This document shows positions 36,676 through 46,658 of a DNA stretch of 64,000 nt, one piece after another. The notes below the pieces were generated by a model. It ran no database searches. It worked only from the letters and a program-made list of their open reading frames with translations, and was not told the DNA's origin. This DNA comes from an uncultured Porticoccus sp. (lineage in GTDB: Bacteria; Pseudomonadota; Gammaproteobacteria; Pseudomonadales; Porticoccaceae): NCBI RefSeq assembly GCF_913061305.1, contig NZ_CAJXST010000001.1, forward strand, positions 186,001 through 250,000, given 5' to 3'. Numbering within the stretch: position 1 is the first letter of the stretch; each line of letters starts with the position of its first letter. The position numbers were made by a program, and so were the translations under genes.

Positions 36676-37311
36676 ATGTCGCTGGAAGATAGTCGTCGCG
36701 AATACCAGTATGGACGCTTGCGCAGGGAATCACTTAAGGATTCTCCCTTTGAACAATTCAACCTGTGGATGGAGCAGGCCATTCACTCGGATTTATCCGA
36801 TCCGACGGCGATGTGTCTCGCCACGGTCAACGCCGAGGGTAAACCCTGGCAGCGCACCGTATTGTTAAAGGGTATGGATGAGAGAGGGTTGATGTTCTAT
36901 ACCAACCTGGGTAGTCGCAAGGCCAGAGAGATGTCAGGCAATCCGAATGTCAGCCTCATTTTTCCCTGGATGCGGATGGATCGGCAGGTGATTGTCGGCG
37001 GGCAGGTGGAAAGACTCACGAAAACTGAAGTTCTGAGCTATTTTCTCAAGCGCCCACGGGGGAGTCAGCTGGCAGCCTGGGCCTCGCAGCAGAGCAGCCG
37101 GCTCAGCTCCCGGCAGGCACTGGAAGCCCAGTTCATACAAATGAAAGAGAAGTTTGCTGCCGGGGAGATACCGGTGCCGGATTTCTGGGGCGGGTATCGG
37201 GTGGTGCCCGGCGAATTTGAATTCTGGCAGGGCGGAGAAAACCGTCTGCATGACCGTTTTCAATACCTCAGGTCCGAGAAGGGTTGGACTATTTTGAGGT
37301 TGGCACCATGA
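36676..37311 (+). CDS. pdxH: Pyridoxamine 5'-phosphate oxidase
   Basis: FMN enzyme making pyridoxal phosphate from PNP or PMP, the last step of vitamin B6 synthesis and salvage. 211 residues, near the usual 218. Family segments are intact: TVLLKGMDERG, FYTNLGSRKA, FFxxRPRGSQ-type KRPRGSQLAAWAS and the C-terminal RLHDRFQY. GAGGAGAG gives a strong ribosome site. It supplies the cofactor used by SerC in this window; YggS at the far end balances its pool. Confidence 0.97.
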   Translation: MSLEDSRREYQYGRLRRESLKDSPFEQFNLWMEQAIHSDLSDPTAMCLATVNAEGKPWQRTVLLKGMDERGLMFYTNLGSRKAREMSGNPNVSLIFPWMRMDRQVIVGGQVERLTKTEVLSYFLKRPRGSQLAAWASQQSSRLSSRQALEAQFIQMKEKFAAGEIPVPDFWGGYRVVPGEFEFWQGGENRLHDRFQYLRSEKGWTILRLAP

Positions 37312-37340
37312 CTGACCCCGTGCCGGGGCAGTTCCCACAG

Positions 37341-37368
37341 AAAAAACCTGGCATTAGCCAGGTTTTTT
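37341..37368. terminator. Bidirectional terminator between pdxH and rho
   Basis: A6-CCTGGC / GCCAGG-T6 perfect 12-base arms with loop ATTA, serving both convergent genes. Confidence 0.95.
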
Positions 37369-37382
37369 GATACCGCTTGAGA

Positions 37383-38642
37383 CTATTTGCGTTTCATCGA
37401 CAGGAAAAACTCATCATTGGTTTTGGAGTCTTTCAGTTTATCGATGAGAAATTCAGTGGCATCCGAGTCTTCCATGCTGTGGAGGAGTTTGCGCAAAATC
37501 CACACCCGTTGCAGTTCCTCTTCACCCATTAACAGATCTTCGCGGCGGGTGCCGGAGCGGCGGATATTGATAGCGGGATAGATACGCTTCTCTGCCATTT
37601 TCCGATCCAGGTGCAGTTCCATGTTGCCGGTGCCCTTGAACTCTTCATAAATGACTTCGTCCATCTTGGAGCCGGTTTCTACCAGCGCTGTGGCGATAAT
37701 GGTAAGACTGCCACCCTGCTCGATATTTCTGGCAGCACCAAAAAAGCGCTTGGGACGTTCCAGGGCGTGGGCATCCACGCCCCCGGTCAACACTTTGCCC
37801 GACGAGGGCTGGACGGTGTTGTAGGCCCGGGCCAGTCGGGTTACCGAGTCGAGTAGAATGACCACATCTTTTTTGTGTTCCACCAGTCGCTTGGCTTTTT
37901 CGATAACCATTTCAGCGACCTGTACGTGACGTGAGGGCGGTTCGTCAAAGGTAGAGGCAATCACTTCACCGCGTACAGAGCGCTGCATTTCCGTCACTTC
38001 TTCCGGACGTTCATCGATCAGCAACACCATGATGTAACACTCTGGGTTGTTGCGGATGATGGACTGGGCGGTGTGCTGCATGAGAATGGTTTTACCGGCT
38101 TTTGGTGGCGCTACGATGAGACCGCGCTGGCCTTTGCCAATGGGTGAAACCAGGTCGATAATTCGGGGGGTCAGGTCCTCGGTAGAGCCATTGCCTGCTT
38201 CCAGTACCAGTCGCTCATCGGGAAACAGTGGTGTGAGGTTTTCAAACAGAATTTTGTTGCGGGCATTTTCCGGCTTGTCAAAATTGATTTCGTCGAGCTT
38301 GAGCATGGCAAAGTAGCGCTCGCCCTCTTTGGGCGGTCGAATTTTGCCGGAAATGCTGTCCCCGGTTCGCAGGTTGAACCGGCGGATCTGGCTGGGGGAG
38401 ACATAAATATCGTCCGGGCCAGCAAGGTAGGAACTGTCGGCGGATCTTAAAAAACCAAAGCCGTCGGGGAGTATTTCAAGAACGCCGTCTCCGTAGATAT
38501 CCTCGCCACTTTTGGCATGCCGTTTGAGAATACTGAAGATGACATCCTGCTTGCGTGAGCGGGCCAGGTTGTCGAGGCCAATTTCCTCGGCAAGTTTCAG
38601 TAGTTCATCGATGGGTTTAGTCTTGAGCTCGGTCAGATTCAT
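37383..38642 (-). CDS. rho: Transcription termination factor Rho
   Basis: Hexameric RNA-dependent ATPase helicase ending transcription. 419 residues, the same as E. coli. Start set at the ATG giving MNLTELK, four codons into the longer frame. N-terminal RNA-binding domain ([17 protein letters not shown]), Walker A APPKAGKT, Walker [15 protein letters not shown] with Q-loop following and R-loop [12 protein letters not shown] are intact. The 5' leader is about 130 bases, which in other bacteria is the site of Rho autoregulation. trxA lies upstream on the same strand. Confidence 0.98.
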   Translation of the reverse strand: MNLTELKTKPIDELLKLAEEIGLDNLARSRKQDVIFSILKRHAKSGEDIYGDGVLEILPDGFGFLRSADSSYLAGPDDIYVSPSQIRRFNLRTGDSISGKIRPPKEGERYFAMLKLDEINFDKPENARNKILFENLTPLFPDERLVLEAGNGSTEDLTPRIIDLVSPIGKGQRGLIVAPPKAGKTILMQHTAQSIIRNNPECYIMVLLIDERPEEVTEMQRSVRGEVIASTFDEPPSRHVQVAEMVIEKAKRLVEHKKDVVILLDSVTRLARAYNTVQPSSGKVLTGGVDAHALERPKRFFGAARNIEQGGSLTIIATALVETGSKMDEVIYEEFKGTGNMELHLDRKMAEKRIYPAINIRRSGTRREDLLMGEEELQRVWILRKLLHSMEDSDATEFLIDKLKDSKTNDEFFLSMKRK

Positions 38643-38782
38643 AAATACAGACATAGTAATAATTGTTGTTAGGATTTGAGGCAGGCTGACAACCGGCCGG
38701 AAATTATCTTTGGTGTCCTGGAAGGGCTAAATGGGGTTTTTTGGTAAGGCCTCTCGCCTGGGAGTTCGGCGGGAACAGTCGC

Positions 38783-38811
38783 AGTATAGGGGGGCCTACT
38801 CTAAAGCGCAA
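38783..38811 (-). promoter_or_regulatory. Candidate rho promoter
   Basis: Reading on the minus strand: TTGCGC-N17-TATACT, with a good -10 and a partial -35. It would give a leader of roughly 130 nt before the rho start codon. Confidence 0.45.
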
Positions 38812-38859
38812 CAATCTGAGCGGCAGCGCAAAAGGCAGGCCACTCAGTATTATGATTGA

Positions 38860-39186
38860 TCAGAGACCGGCTTCAATGAATTCAACCAGCTGGGTTTTGG
38901 ACAGAGCCCCGACCTTGGTGGCTTCAATATTGCTGTCCTTGAACAGGATCAATGTCGGGATACCACGAACATTGAATTTTGCCGGTGTCTCGGGGTTTGA
39001 ATCCACATCCACTTTGCAAATCTTGACCTTGCCGGCATATTCGTTCGCCAGTTCATCGAGAATAGGTGCAATCATCTTGCAGGGGCCGCACCACGCAGCC
39101 CAAAAATCAACGAGTACCGGCAAGTCTGAGCCAAGCACTTCGCTTGCGAAACTGGCATCGGTTACGTGAACGATGTTGTCGCTCAT
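38860..39186 (-). CDS. trxA: Thioredoxin 1
   Basis: Cytoplasmic disulfide reductase. 108 residues, with the active site WCGPC near 33-37 in [14 protein letters not shown] and the cis-Pro in [10 protein letters not shown]. The usual trxA-rho order is kept, with a 217-base gap that contains a candidate rho promoter but no clear T-rich terminator. Confidence 0.98.
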   Translation of the reverse strand: MSDNIVHVTDASFASEVLGSDLPVLVDFWAAWCGPCKMIAPILDELANEYAGKVKICKVDVDSNPETPAKFNVRGIPTLILFKDSNIEATKVGALSKTQLVEFIEAGL

Positions 39187-39343
39187 TGGGGATCTCCAGA
39201 GTAATGTGAATTAAGTCGTAAGGGGGTAGAATTGTTACAAATCATAACACCCGTCCCGGGCAGGTAACAAATCTTCCGGACGGTGGTCAGATGGTGCCGA
39301 CTATAGTGCCGGTAGCCTTACCAAACCACAAGGAAAACCCGCA

Positions 39344-40861
39344 TTGCAAAATACCGTGGCGAATGGCCAGGGCAAGACGCTGGCAGCGATTGACCTCGGC
39401 TCAAACAGCTTTCACATGATTGTTGCCCGGGTGACCCAAAACGAAATGCGACCCGTGGAACGTTTTGGCGGCCGGGTCCAGCTGGGTGCCGGCATGAAGT
39501 CAAATCGATTGGCCCCGGAGGCCATAGAGAGAGGACTAGCCTGCCTGGCCCGTTTTCGTCAGGCCCTGGATACACTGCAGCCGGAACAGGTTCGAATCGT
39601 GGGAACCAACGCGCTGCGCGCTGCAAAAAATGCCCCGCTATTCATCAGGCAGGCGGAAGCGCTGATGGGTTATCCGGTGGAGGTGATTTCCGGTCGTGAA
39701 GAGGCCCGGCTGGTGTATCTCGGTGTGGCCCACACCCTTGCCGATGACGACAACTCCCGCCTGGTGGTGGATATCGGTGGCGGCAGTACGGAATTTATTA
39801 TCGGCCAGCGCTTTGAAGCCAAATTGCGTGAAAGTCTGCATATGGGTTGTGTGACCTATCGTGATCGATACTTCCGGCAGGGAAAAATCTCGCCAAAACG
39901 TTTTGAAAAAGCCTACCGCGCCGCATATCAGGAAGTGCTGAAAATCCGTAAGGCCTATAAAAACCATGGTTGGGATAACGGGGTGGGTTCTTCCGGCACC
40001 ATGACCAGTATCGAAAAGCTGATCATTGACAAGGGCTGGGCCGAGGAAGGTATCAGTGCGGTCAATCTGGGGCGTTTGAAAAAGTTGCTGCTGCAATATA
40101 AGGACATCAATTCACTGTCTGAATTATCGGGTTTGAGCGAGCGTCGACGGGGGGTGATTGTGTCGGGTGTCGCCATCACCTGTGCCATTTTTGACGCCTT
40201 GAATATTCAGCAAATACACACTTCCAGCGGTGCCCTCAGGGAGGGGGTCATCTATGAAATCATGGGCCGGTTCGAACACGAGGATGTTCGTGAACGCAGC
40301 GTGATGGCGCTGATGCTGCGATCGGAAGCAGATCAGCAAAATGCGGATCAGGTGGAGTCCATGGCCACCCTGCTATTCGATGCCGTGGCCGATGACTGGC
40401 AGCTGGATGCGTCTGACCGGGCGCTGCTGTGCTGGGCGGCCAGATTGCATGAAGTGGGTTTGAGTATTGCGCACAGTCAATTTCACAAGCATGGGCAATA
40501 CCTTATTGAGCATTCTGATCTGGCGGGTTTCAGTAAACAGATGCAGCGGGAGCTGGCACTCCTGGTTCGCAGTCACCGGCAAAAGTTTCCGGCGGGTGAA
40601 TTTGTCAGTTACGAAGCCGGGCAGCGCATCCGCTTAAAGCGTCTCTGTATACTGATGCGCTTGGCCGCGCTGTTTAAGTATGTGACGCCCGTGGAGGGCA
40701 AGCCGATGTTTGCCACGAAGGTCAAAGGGTCGGAAGTAACACTGTCCTTTGATGCCGACTGGCTGCAGCGCCATCCGCTGACCAGTGCGGCACTGGAGTC
40801 GGAGCAACGGTATCTGAAGAAAATCGGTTTCCAGCTGAAGTTTCAGCAGTCGCTGAGCTAA
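39344..40861 (+). CDS. ppx: Exopolyphosphatase (Ppx/GppA family)
   Basis: Degrades polyphosphate from its ends; the family also hydrolyses pppGpp. 505 residues: two actin-like ATPase lobes (AAIDLGSNSFHMIV, VVDIGGGSTEFIIG) and a C-terminal HD-like helical region (LHEVGLSIAHSQFHKHGQYLI). The start is a TTG with AGGAAA 8 bases upstream; the conserved lobe begins 11 codons later and no ATG lies between. Converges on ppk, the opposing enzyme; the two stop codons overlap by 3 bases. Confidence 0.94.
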   Translation: MQNTVANGQGKTLAAIDLGSNSFHMIVARVTQNEMRPVERFGGRVQLGAGMKSNRLAPEAIERGLACLARFRQALDTLQPEQVRIVGTNALRAAKNAPLFIRQAEALMGYPVEVISGREEARLVYLGVAHTLADDDNSRLVVDIGGGSTEFIIGQRFEAKLRESLHMGCVTYRDRYFRQGKISPKRFEKAYRAAYQEVLKIRKAYKNHGWDNGVGSSGTMTSIEKLIIDKGWAEEGISAVNLGRLKKLLLQYKDINSLSELSGLSERRRGVIVSGVAITCAIFDALNIQQIHTSSGALREGVIYEIMGRFEHEDVRERSVMALMLRSEADQQNADQVESMATLLFDAVADDWQLDASDRALLCWAARLHEVGLSIAHSQFHKHGQYLIEHSDLAGFSKQMQRELALLVRSHRQKFPAGEFVSYEAGQRIRLKRLCILMRLAALFKYVTPVEGKPMFATKVKGSEVTLSFDADWLQRHPLTSAALESEQRYLKKIGFQLKFQQSLS

Positions 40862-42984
40862 TCCGCCAGCTTCTCCAGTAATTCCAGTTGGGCGGCATAG
40901 CGGGTGGCCCCTTGAGCGGGGTGGTTGAGCAGATATTGCCCGTCGGGCTGCAGCACCCAGCTCTGGCAATTGTCAGTGAGATAGCTTTGCAGTTCGTTGC
41001 GTATTCTCGCCTGTAACCGGCCGCTCAGGATGGGGAAACAGATTTCTACCCGATGCATCAGGTTGCGCTCCATTGCATCGGCGCTGGCACAGTAGATATG
41101 CGGTGAGGCGTTGAGAAAATAATACACCCGTGAGTGTTCCAGAAAGCGTCCGATGATGGAGCGTACCTGGATATTCTCGGATACGCTGGCAATCCCCGGT
41201 CGCAGACAACACATCCCGCGAACGATCAGATCAATTTTGACCCCGGCATTGCTTGCTTCATACAGCGAGGTGATGATTTTTGATTCGGTCAGCGCATTCA
41301 CCTTGATGATGATGTGGGCTTCCCTGCCCTGCCGGGCGGCTTCAGCCTCCGCTTCGATCAGTCGCACCAGATTTTTTTTCAGTGTAAAAGGGGCGCTGAA
41401 CAGGGTCTTGATGCGTTCTGCCTTGCCCATCCCCGTGAGCTGCTGGAAGATTTTATGCACATCGCTGCACAGGTCCGGGTCAGCCGTCAGCAGGCTGTAA
41501 TCGGTATACAGGCGGGCGTTGCCCGAGTGATAGTTGCCTGTACCCAGATGCACATAGCGACGCAACTGGTTGTTTTCCCGGCGGACAATCAGGAGTGCCT
41601 TGGCGTGGGTTTTATAGCCAACCACGCCATAGGTGACTACAGCACCTGCCTCCTGCAGATGGGTTGCCAGTTGCAGGTTTTCCTCCTCATCAAACCGGGC
41701 TCTCAGTTCAATGACGACCGTCACCTCTTTGCCGGCTCTGGCGGATTCCAGCAGCGCATCGACAATTTCTGATGAGGCGCCGGTGCGGTAGAGCGTCATC
41801 TTGATCGACAGCACGGCACTGTCCCTGGCGGCCTGGCGCAGCAGATCAATGATCGGGGTAAATGACTGAAACGGATGGTGCAGCAGGATATCCTCCTTTC
41901 GCACCCTATCCAGAATGCTGTTGTCCGATAGTCGCAATGTTCTGGGAATGGAGGGAATCATGGGTGGAAACAGTAGATCAGGACGATTCAACATCTGCCG
42001 CAGTTGCATCATCCGCCCGAGATTCACCGGGCCATCCACCCGATAGAGCTCGTCCTCACCGAGGTTGTACTCCCGCAATAAAAAATTCACCAGCTCGGCC
42101 GGACAGTTCTGGTCCACTTCCAGCCGCACGGCGCTACCAAAACGTCGCGAGTGCAGTTCGCCGCGAAGCGCCCTGGCAATATCTTCCACTTCAGCCGCAT
42201 TCAGGTCGAGGTCAGCATCGCGGGTAATGCGAAACTGGTAGCAGCCGGTAGCGCTCATGCCATTGAACAGATCATCGATATGGGCATGCATCAGTGAGGA
42301 GAGCAGCACAAAGTTATCGCCATCGACACAGAGTTCATCGGGCAGCCTCACCAGTCTCGGCAGCGAGCGCGGTGCCGGCACAATGGCCATACCACTATCC
42401 CGGCCAAAGGCATCCTTGCCCTCCAGCGAAACAATAAAATTGAGGCTTTTGTTGACCAGCCGGGGAAATGGATGGGCGGGATCGAGTCCGATGGGGCTGA
42501 TTACGGGCATCACCTGATGACGAAAATAGTCCTCGGCCCAAACAGCTACCTCCGGACTCCACTGGTGGCGATTGAGCACCCGGATTTTTTCCTGCTCCAG
42601 TGCGGGTAACAGTAACTCGTTGAGGATCTGATACTGCCGACTGGTGGCCACTTTGCACTGCTCGCTGAGGACCTGGAGGACGTCCCTCGGTGGCATGCCA
42701 TCGACGTTGACGACTTCCCGTGCGAAGCTGATTTGCCGTTTCAACCCCGCCAGTCGAATTTCAAAAAATTCGTCCATATTGCTGTTGAAAATCATCAGAA
42801 ACTGGAATCGTTCCAACAGTGGATAATCTTCGTTCAACGCCTGTTCCAGCACGCGCAGGTTGAACTGCATCAGGCTCATGTGGCGGTTGATAAAGTGTCT
42901 GGCATGGCCAATGTCGATCTGCTCTTCAGGCACGCGGGCTTCCGATTTTATCGTTTGATGGGTCAATTCAGTTATATTGTTCAT
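40858..42984 (-). CDS. ppk1: Polyphosphate kinase 1
   Basis: Makes polyphosphate from ATP at the membrane. 708 residues from the ATG at 42984 (the longer frame lies in the promoter region). Four-domain PPK1 layout; the phosphorylated His lies in GYKTHAKALLIVRR and the second active-site His in LEHSRVYYF. Both PLD-like halves are present. A Pho-box-like promoter lies 51 bases upstream, consistent with induction in phosphate starvation. Confidence 0.97.
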   Translation of the reverse strand: MNNITELTHQTIKSEARVPEEQIDIGHARHFINRHMSLMQFNLRVLEQALNEDYPLLERFQFLMIFNSNMDEFFEIRLAGLKRQISFAREVVNVDGMPPRDVLQVLSEQCKVATSRQYQILNELLLPALEQEKIRVLNRHQWSPEVAVWAEDYFRHQVMPVISPIGLDPAHPFPRLVNKSLNFIVSLEGKDAFGRDSGMAIVPAPRSLPRLVRLPDELCVDGDNFVLLSSLMHAHIDDLFNGMSATGCYQFRITRDADLDLNAAEVEDIARALRGELHSRRFGSAVRLEVDQNCPAELVNFLLREYNLGEDELYRVDGPVNLGRMMQLRQMLNRPDLLFPPMIPSIPRTLRLSDNSILDRVRKEDILLHHPFQSFTPIIDLLRQAARDSAVLSIKMTLYRTGASSEIVDALLESARAGKEVTVVIELRARFDEEENLQLATHLQEAGAVVTYGVVGYKTHAKALLIVRRENNQLRRYVHLGTGNYHSGNARLYTDYSLLTADPDLCSDVHKIFQQLTGMGKAERIKTLFSAPFTLKKNLVRLIEAEAEAARQGREAHIIIKVNALTESKIITSLYEASNAGVKIDLIVRGMCCLRPGIASVSENIQVRSIIGRFLEHSRVYYFLNASPHIYCASADAMERNLMHRVEICFPILSGRLQARIRNELQSYLTDNCQSWVLQPDGQYLLNHPAQGATRYAAQLELLEKLAD

Positions 42985-43011
42985 AATAGATACAGTGCAA
43001 CAAACAAGACA

Positions 43012-43052
43012 ATTATCTATTGTCCCTGTCGTCTGTGACAAATTTTAGACAA
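43012..43052 (-). promoter_or_regulatory. Pho-box-like promoter of ppk
   Basis: On the minus strand, TTGTCTA-AAAT-TTGTCAC (43035-43052) is an 11-bp direct repeat close to the PhoB box CTGTCAT-AAAT-CTGTCAC. Its second half occupies the -35 position, 17 bases from a -10 GATAAT (43012-43017). This is the layout of PhoB-activated promoters. Confidence 0.55.
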
Positions 43053-43163
43053 TCTGTAACAACGGCGGGATTTGCGCATCCCAGAAGTGGAGCTCGGTGT
43101 CGGTAAAATGTATTGTCGCCGGTGTGTCACTGATGGCAGTGTTGAGGCGAGCTAAGGAGTCCC

Positions 43164-44204
43164 ATGTACGATATCGTCAAAGACTATTACGGCAGGGCAT
43201 TGCAGGGTTCCGAGGATTTGCAGACGGATGCCTGCTGCACGGTTGACAGTGTTCCCGATGCCATCAAGCCGATCATGGCAAAAATACACCCGGAAGTGAG
43301 CGGCAAATACTACGGCTGCGGCTTGATTGCCCCGGCGCTGCTGAGCGGCCTCAGGATCCTGGACCTGGGCAGTGGCTCGGGGCAGGATTGCTATGTGCTC
43401 TCCGCTTTGGTGGGTGAGAGCGGTGAAGTGGTGGGTGTGGATATGACGGACGAACAACTGGCTGTTGCCAACCGACATATCGAGTTTCACCGGGATGCCT
43501 TTGGCTTCAAAAAAGCCAATGTGCGTTTTCTCAAAGGCTATCTGGAAAACCTCGATGAGTTGGATCTGGCCGATGCAAGTTTTGACGTGATTGTCTCGAA
43601 TTGCGTGATTAACCTGTCCCCCGACAAGCGAGCGGTTCTGGCCCAGGCCCATCGGTTATTGAAGCCCGGTGGTGAGTTGTATTTTTCCGATGTCTATTCT
43701 GATCGGCGGGTTCCTGTCGAGCTGTCAAATGACCCTGTCCTCTACGGCGAGTGTCTGGCCGGGGCGCTCTACTGGAATGACTTTCTGCAACTGGCCCGGC
43801 AGGTCGGTTTTGCCGATCCGAGACTGGTGGAGGATCGTCCGCTGAGCGTTGGCAATCCTGACATAGTGGAGAAAGTTGGCCCGCTGCGTTTTTACTCGGC
43901 AACCTACCGGCTTTTCAAGCTGGAAAATCTCGAACCGGCCTGTGAAGACTACGGCCAGTCAGTGATCTACAAGGGGACTATTCCGGGTTCAGAAAACCAG
44001 TTTTTACTGGACTGTCATCACCGGATAGAAACGGGAAAAAACTTTCCGGTCTGCGGTAATAGTTACCGGATGTTGCGGGAGACCCGCTTTGCTGAGCATT
44101 TTGAATTTCAGGGTGATTTCCACTGTCATCGAGGTATTTTCAAAGGCTGTGGCATTGATTTGCCCTTTGGCAATGATGGCAGTGAAACATCGGGTTGTTG
44201 TTGA
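43164..44204 (+). CDS. arsM: Arsenite S-adenosylmethionine methyltransferase
   Basis: Methylates As(III) with SAM to mono-, di- and trimethyl species. 346 residues: class I methyltransferase fold with ILDLGSGSGQD (65-75), then the ArsM C-terminal region. The arsenic-binding cysteines are Cys24, Cys52, Cys147 and Cys197; the spacings 28, 95 and 50 closely match those of the characterised algal enzyme (44, 72, 174, 224, from memory). A Cys-Cys pair ends the protein (SGCC). AGGAG lies 6 bases upstream of the ATG. No arsR, arsC or arsB is nearby; it stands alone, divergent from ppk. Confidence 0.92.
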   Translation: MYDIVKDYYGRALQGSEDLQTDACCTVDSVPDAIKPIMAKIHPEVSGKYYGCGLIAPALLSGLRILDLGSGSGQDCYVLSALVGESGEVVGVDMTDEQLAVANRHIEFHRDAFGFKKANVRFLKGYLENLDELDLADASFDVIVSNCVINLSPDKRAVLAQAHRLLKPGGELYFSDVYSDRRVPVELSNDPVLYGECLAGALYWNDFLQLARQVGFADPRLVEDRPLSVGNPDIVEKVGPLRFYSATYRLFKLENLEPACEDYGQSVIYKGTIPGSENQFLLDCHHRIETGKNFPVCGNSYRMLRETRFAEHFEFQGDFHCHRGIFKGCGIDLPFGNDGSETSGCC

Positions 44205-44227
44205 AAAATTTCTGAAAAAACAGCGAG

Positions 44228-45382
44228 TTATTCGCTAAAATAGCACAGTACCGTGTTTAAAAACCGGTGGCCTTTTTTGGTCGTAACAATATGTGAAGGC
44301 GAATTTTCCAGCAAACCTGCGGTGATCAATCTTTCACAAACTGTATTGATTTTATTAAGAGAAATACCGGTTCTCTCTTCAAAATACGGTTTTTCCACAC
44401 CCTGGTTGAGACGCAGGGCATTCAACATGAATTCCAGTGCCAATTCGTTTTCGGGAATGTTTTTACAGCTGGCAATAAATGAATTTCCCCTGGCCAGATA
44501 ATCCCCCGGGTTGCGTGTTTTTGCGGTGCGGGTAATGCGCTGCTCATCGGGCAGCGTGATCTTGCCGTGTGCCCCGGCACCAATACCCAGATAATCGCCA
44601 AACTCCCAATAATTTCTGTTGTGCAGAGCAAATTTTTTCTCGCGACAAAAAGCAGAGACTTCATATTGAAAATAGCCGTTATCCGCCAGTAATTGATGGC
44701 CGCTTTCCTGAATGGTGTCGAGCACATCCTCAGCCGGCAGGGTGGGTGGACGACGGTAAAACTCGGTGTTGGGTTCGATGGTCAGTTGATACCAGGAGAT
44801 ATGCGCTGGTGCGAGATCAATGGCCTGTTGCAGATCGGCTATTGCCTCCACCTCGGTTTGCGTCGGCAGGCCGTGCATCAGGTCCAGGTTGATATTGTCA
44901 AAACCGGCGGATTTGGCCATTGCTACAGCGGCACGGGCATTTTCTGCCGAGTGGATTCGGCCCAGCCTTGCCAGGTGGTGATCATCAAAGCTTTGAATGC
45001 CAATCGACAGGCGGTTGACGCCGACGTCGCGAAAACCATTGAATTTGGTTTGCTCAAAGGTACCGGGATTCGCTTCCAGTGTGATTTCAATGGCGTCGTT
45101 AAAACCGAAGCGCCGCCGGGCCGCCTGAATAACCCTGCCGATACTCTCGGCGGAAAAAAGGCTTGGCGTTCCTCCGCCAAAAAAAATGGAGGACAGTTTT
45201 CTACCCTGTGCATAGGGCAATTCCATCTCCAGCTCGCGAATCAGAGCCTGGATATATTGGTCCTCAGGCAAGTGTCCGTCGTTGGCGTGGGAGTTAAAGT
45301 CGCAGTAGGGGCACTTGCGGATACACCAGGGGATGTGGACGTAAAGTGACAGGGGAGGCAGGCTGAGAGGGATATCACGCAT
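44228..45382 (-). CDS. hemW: Radical SAM heme chaperone HemW
   Basis: HemN-like radical SAM protein that binds and transfers heme. 384 residues with the [4Fe-4S] motif CIRKCPYC in LYVHIPWCIRKCPYCDF, the FGGGTPS segment and a C-terminal helical domain. The CxxxCxxC lacks the extra Cys of true HemN coproporphyrinogen oxidases, supporting HemW. It converges on arsM. Confidence 0.93.
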   Translation of the reverse strand: MRDIPLSLPPLSLYVHIPWCIRKCPYCDFNSHANDGHLPEDQYIQALIRELEMELPYAQGRKLSSIFFGGGTPSLFSAESIGRVIQAARRRFGFNDAIEITLEANPGTFEQTKFNGFRDVGVNRLSIGIQSFDDHHLARLGRIHSAENARAAVAMAKSAGFDNINLDLMHGLPTQTEVEAIADLQQAIDLAPAHISWYQLTIEPNTEFYRRPPTLPAEDVLDTIQESGHQLLADNGYFQYEVSAFCREKKFALHNRNYWEFGDYLGIGAGAHGKITLPDEQRITRTAKTRNPGDYLARGNSFIASCKNIPENELALEFMLNALRLNQGVEKPYFEERTGISLNKINTVCERLITAGLLENSPSHIVTTKKGHRFLNTVLCYFSE

Positions 45383-45504
45383 GGCGCAGATCTTAGCATT
45401 TCGCCGCGCGGAGGCGGTTTATTTTTCTGTGTTGATGCCTGCAATCAGCCGGTTAATACGTCATTGTTCCCGGCAATCCGGTGTTGCCGTCCTGCCAGGC
45501 GGGA

Positions 45505-46539
45505 TTACCAGGAATAGGAAATGGATAGGGAGCCGTACTGATGGGTATTGCGCTGCTGTTCAAATTCACGGGTGCGGAACACCTTTGCGTAGGAGACTTT
45601 CCAGCCGGCCACTAGAAAACTGAAGCCCACGGCGGCATCCCCCACCACTGGCCGACGATGGACTCGATGGCTGTCTTCAAAGGTATTGCCGTCGAGAAAA
45701 ATATCCCTTGCCACCACCCGGGTATCAAAGGACACAAAGGCATGCAAACCACAGATGGGCAGACGGCAATGGCGTCTATCGCCCCGCCCCGGCGCACTGT
45801 TATCACCTCCGGGCCGCAGGGCGGCGGTGCCGAAATCCTCGGGTAACTGCCAGCCAATCCGGTACTCGGCACCAAAATTCAGGTAGGTGGCCACATTGCC
45901 GAGGCTCCCGCCTCCGTGAACAATGGCATCCTGCTGGGGCCACTGTTCGGTCAGTTTATAGCGCCGTTTGTGTTCATAGACCAACTGTAGCCCAAGCTCG
46001 TTTTCCAGCTGGTGATCCCAGCCCTGAAATTTATCGATATCGCGAATCTCATGAATCAGATCCTGCGTATCTTCTGCCAGGGATGCGGGTCCCACCATGC
46101 CCACGTTGAGTTCCAGGGTATCCAGTTGTTGCTGATCGCGGATATGGTAGGCGAACCCGAGGTAGAGGAACCCGGCATAGGGCCGGTCATCTTCAATCAG
46201 CGAGGAGATGTCTTTTTCTCCCGGGGTAAAGATCAGTTGCCCGGCACTGATCACCAGATTGCGTTGCAGGGCCTCCGCATCCTTCAGGCTGTGAAAAAAC
46301 CGCAGTCGATGGTTTGCCGCCCTGACCCACTCGGGCAGATCGGGATCTTTAAGGTAGGAACTGAGGTCCTGTGACACACAGGAGAAGCGGATACCGTTGG
46401 TGTAGTGTTGGTCTGTTTCACCAAACAGGTCATTTTCGAGATAGAGATTGACGGTACTGCAAAAGCGTTCGTCCTCCCCCTCGGCACCGAGGCCAACGGT
46501 GGGAAATAGCACAACAAACAGTATCAGCAGGCGTTTCAT
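45505..46539 (-). CDS. LpxR-family outer-membrane lipid A deacylase (DUF2219)
   Basis: 344 residues with a signal peptide (about 1-19) and a predicted 12-strand barrel ending in the aromatic SISYSW. The hallmark block LENDLFGETDQHYTNGIRFS (34-53, active-site Asn/Asp 36-37), DDRPYAGFLYLG and VGMVGPASLAEDTQ are all present. Members remove the 3'-acyloxyacyl chain of lipid A; activity here is inferred. Upstream of hemW by 122 bases on the same strand; divergent from the MFS-acyltransferase gene, also a membrane-lipid protein. Confidence 0.88.
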   Translation of the reverse strand: MKRLLILFVVLFPTVGLGAEGEDERFCSTVNLYLENDLFGETDQHYTNGIRFSCVSQDLSSYLKDPDLPEWVRAANHRLRFFHSLKDAEALQRNLVISAGQLIFTPGEKDISSLIEDDRPYAGFLYLGFAYHIRDQQQLDTLELNVGMVGPASLAEDTQDLIHEIRDIDKFQGWDHQLENELGLQLVYEHKRRYKLTEQWPQQDAIVHGGGSLGNVATYLNFGAEYRIGWQLPEDFGTAALRPGGDNSAPGRGDRRHCRLPICGLHAFVSFDTRVVARDIFLDGNTFEDSHRVHRRPVVGDAAVGFSFLVAGWKVSYAKVFRTREFEQQRNTHQYGSLSISYSW

Positions 46540-46658
46540 GGTGATCCCGGCAAGGCTTGGGGTTGATTATGTGCTGTGGTGGGGCAATCGGGCAACGTTA
46601 TTGAATAACCCCGGCCGCAACGGCAAGATGACAGTCTGTTGAATAAAAGGATGCGTGG

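Noticed and set aside
38820-38852. CTGAGTGGC / GCCGCTCAG hairpin as the trxA terminator
   Set aside because: A long 14-base loop and no T-run after it; not a convincing rho-independent terminator.
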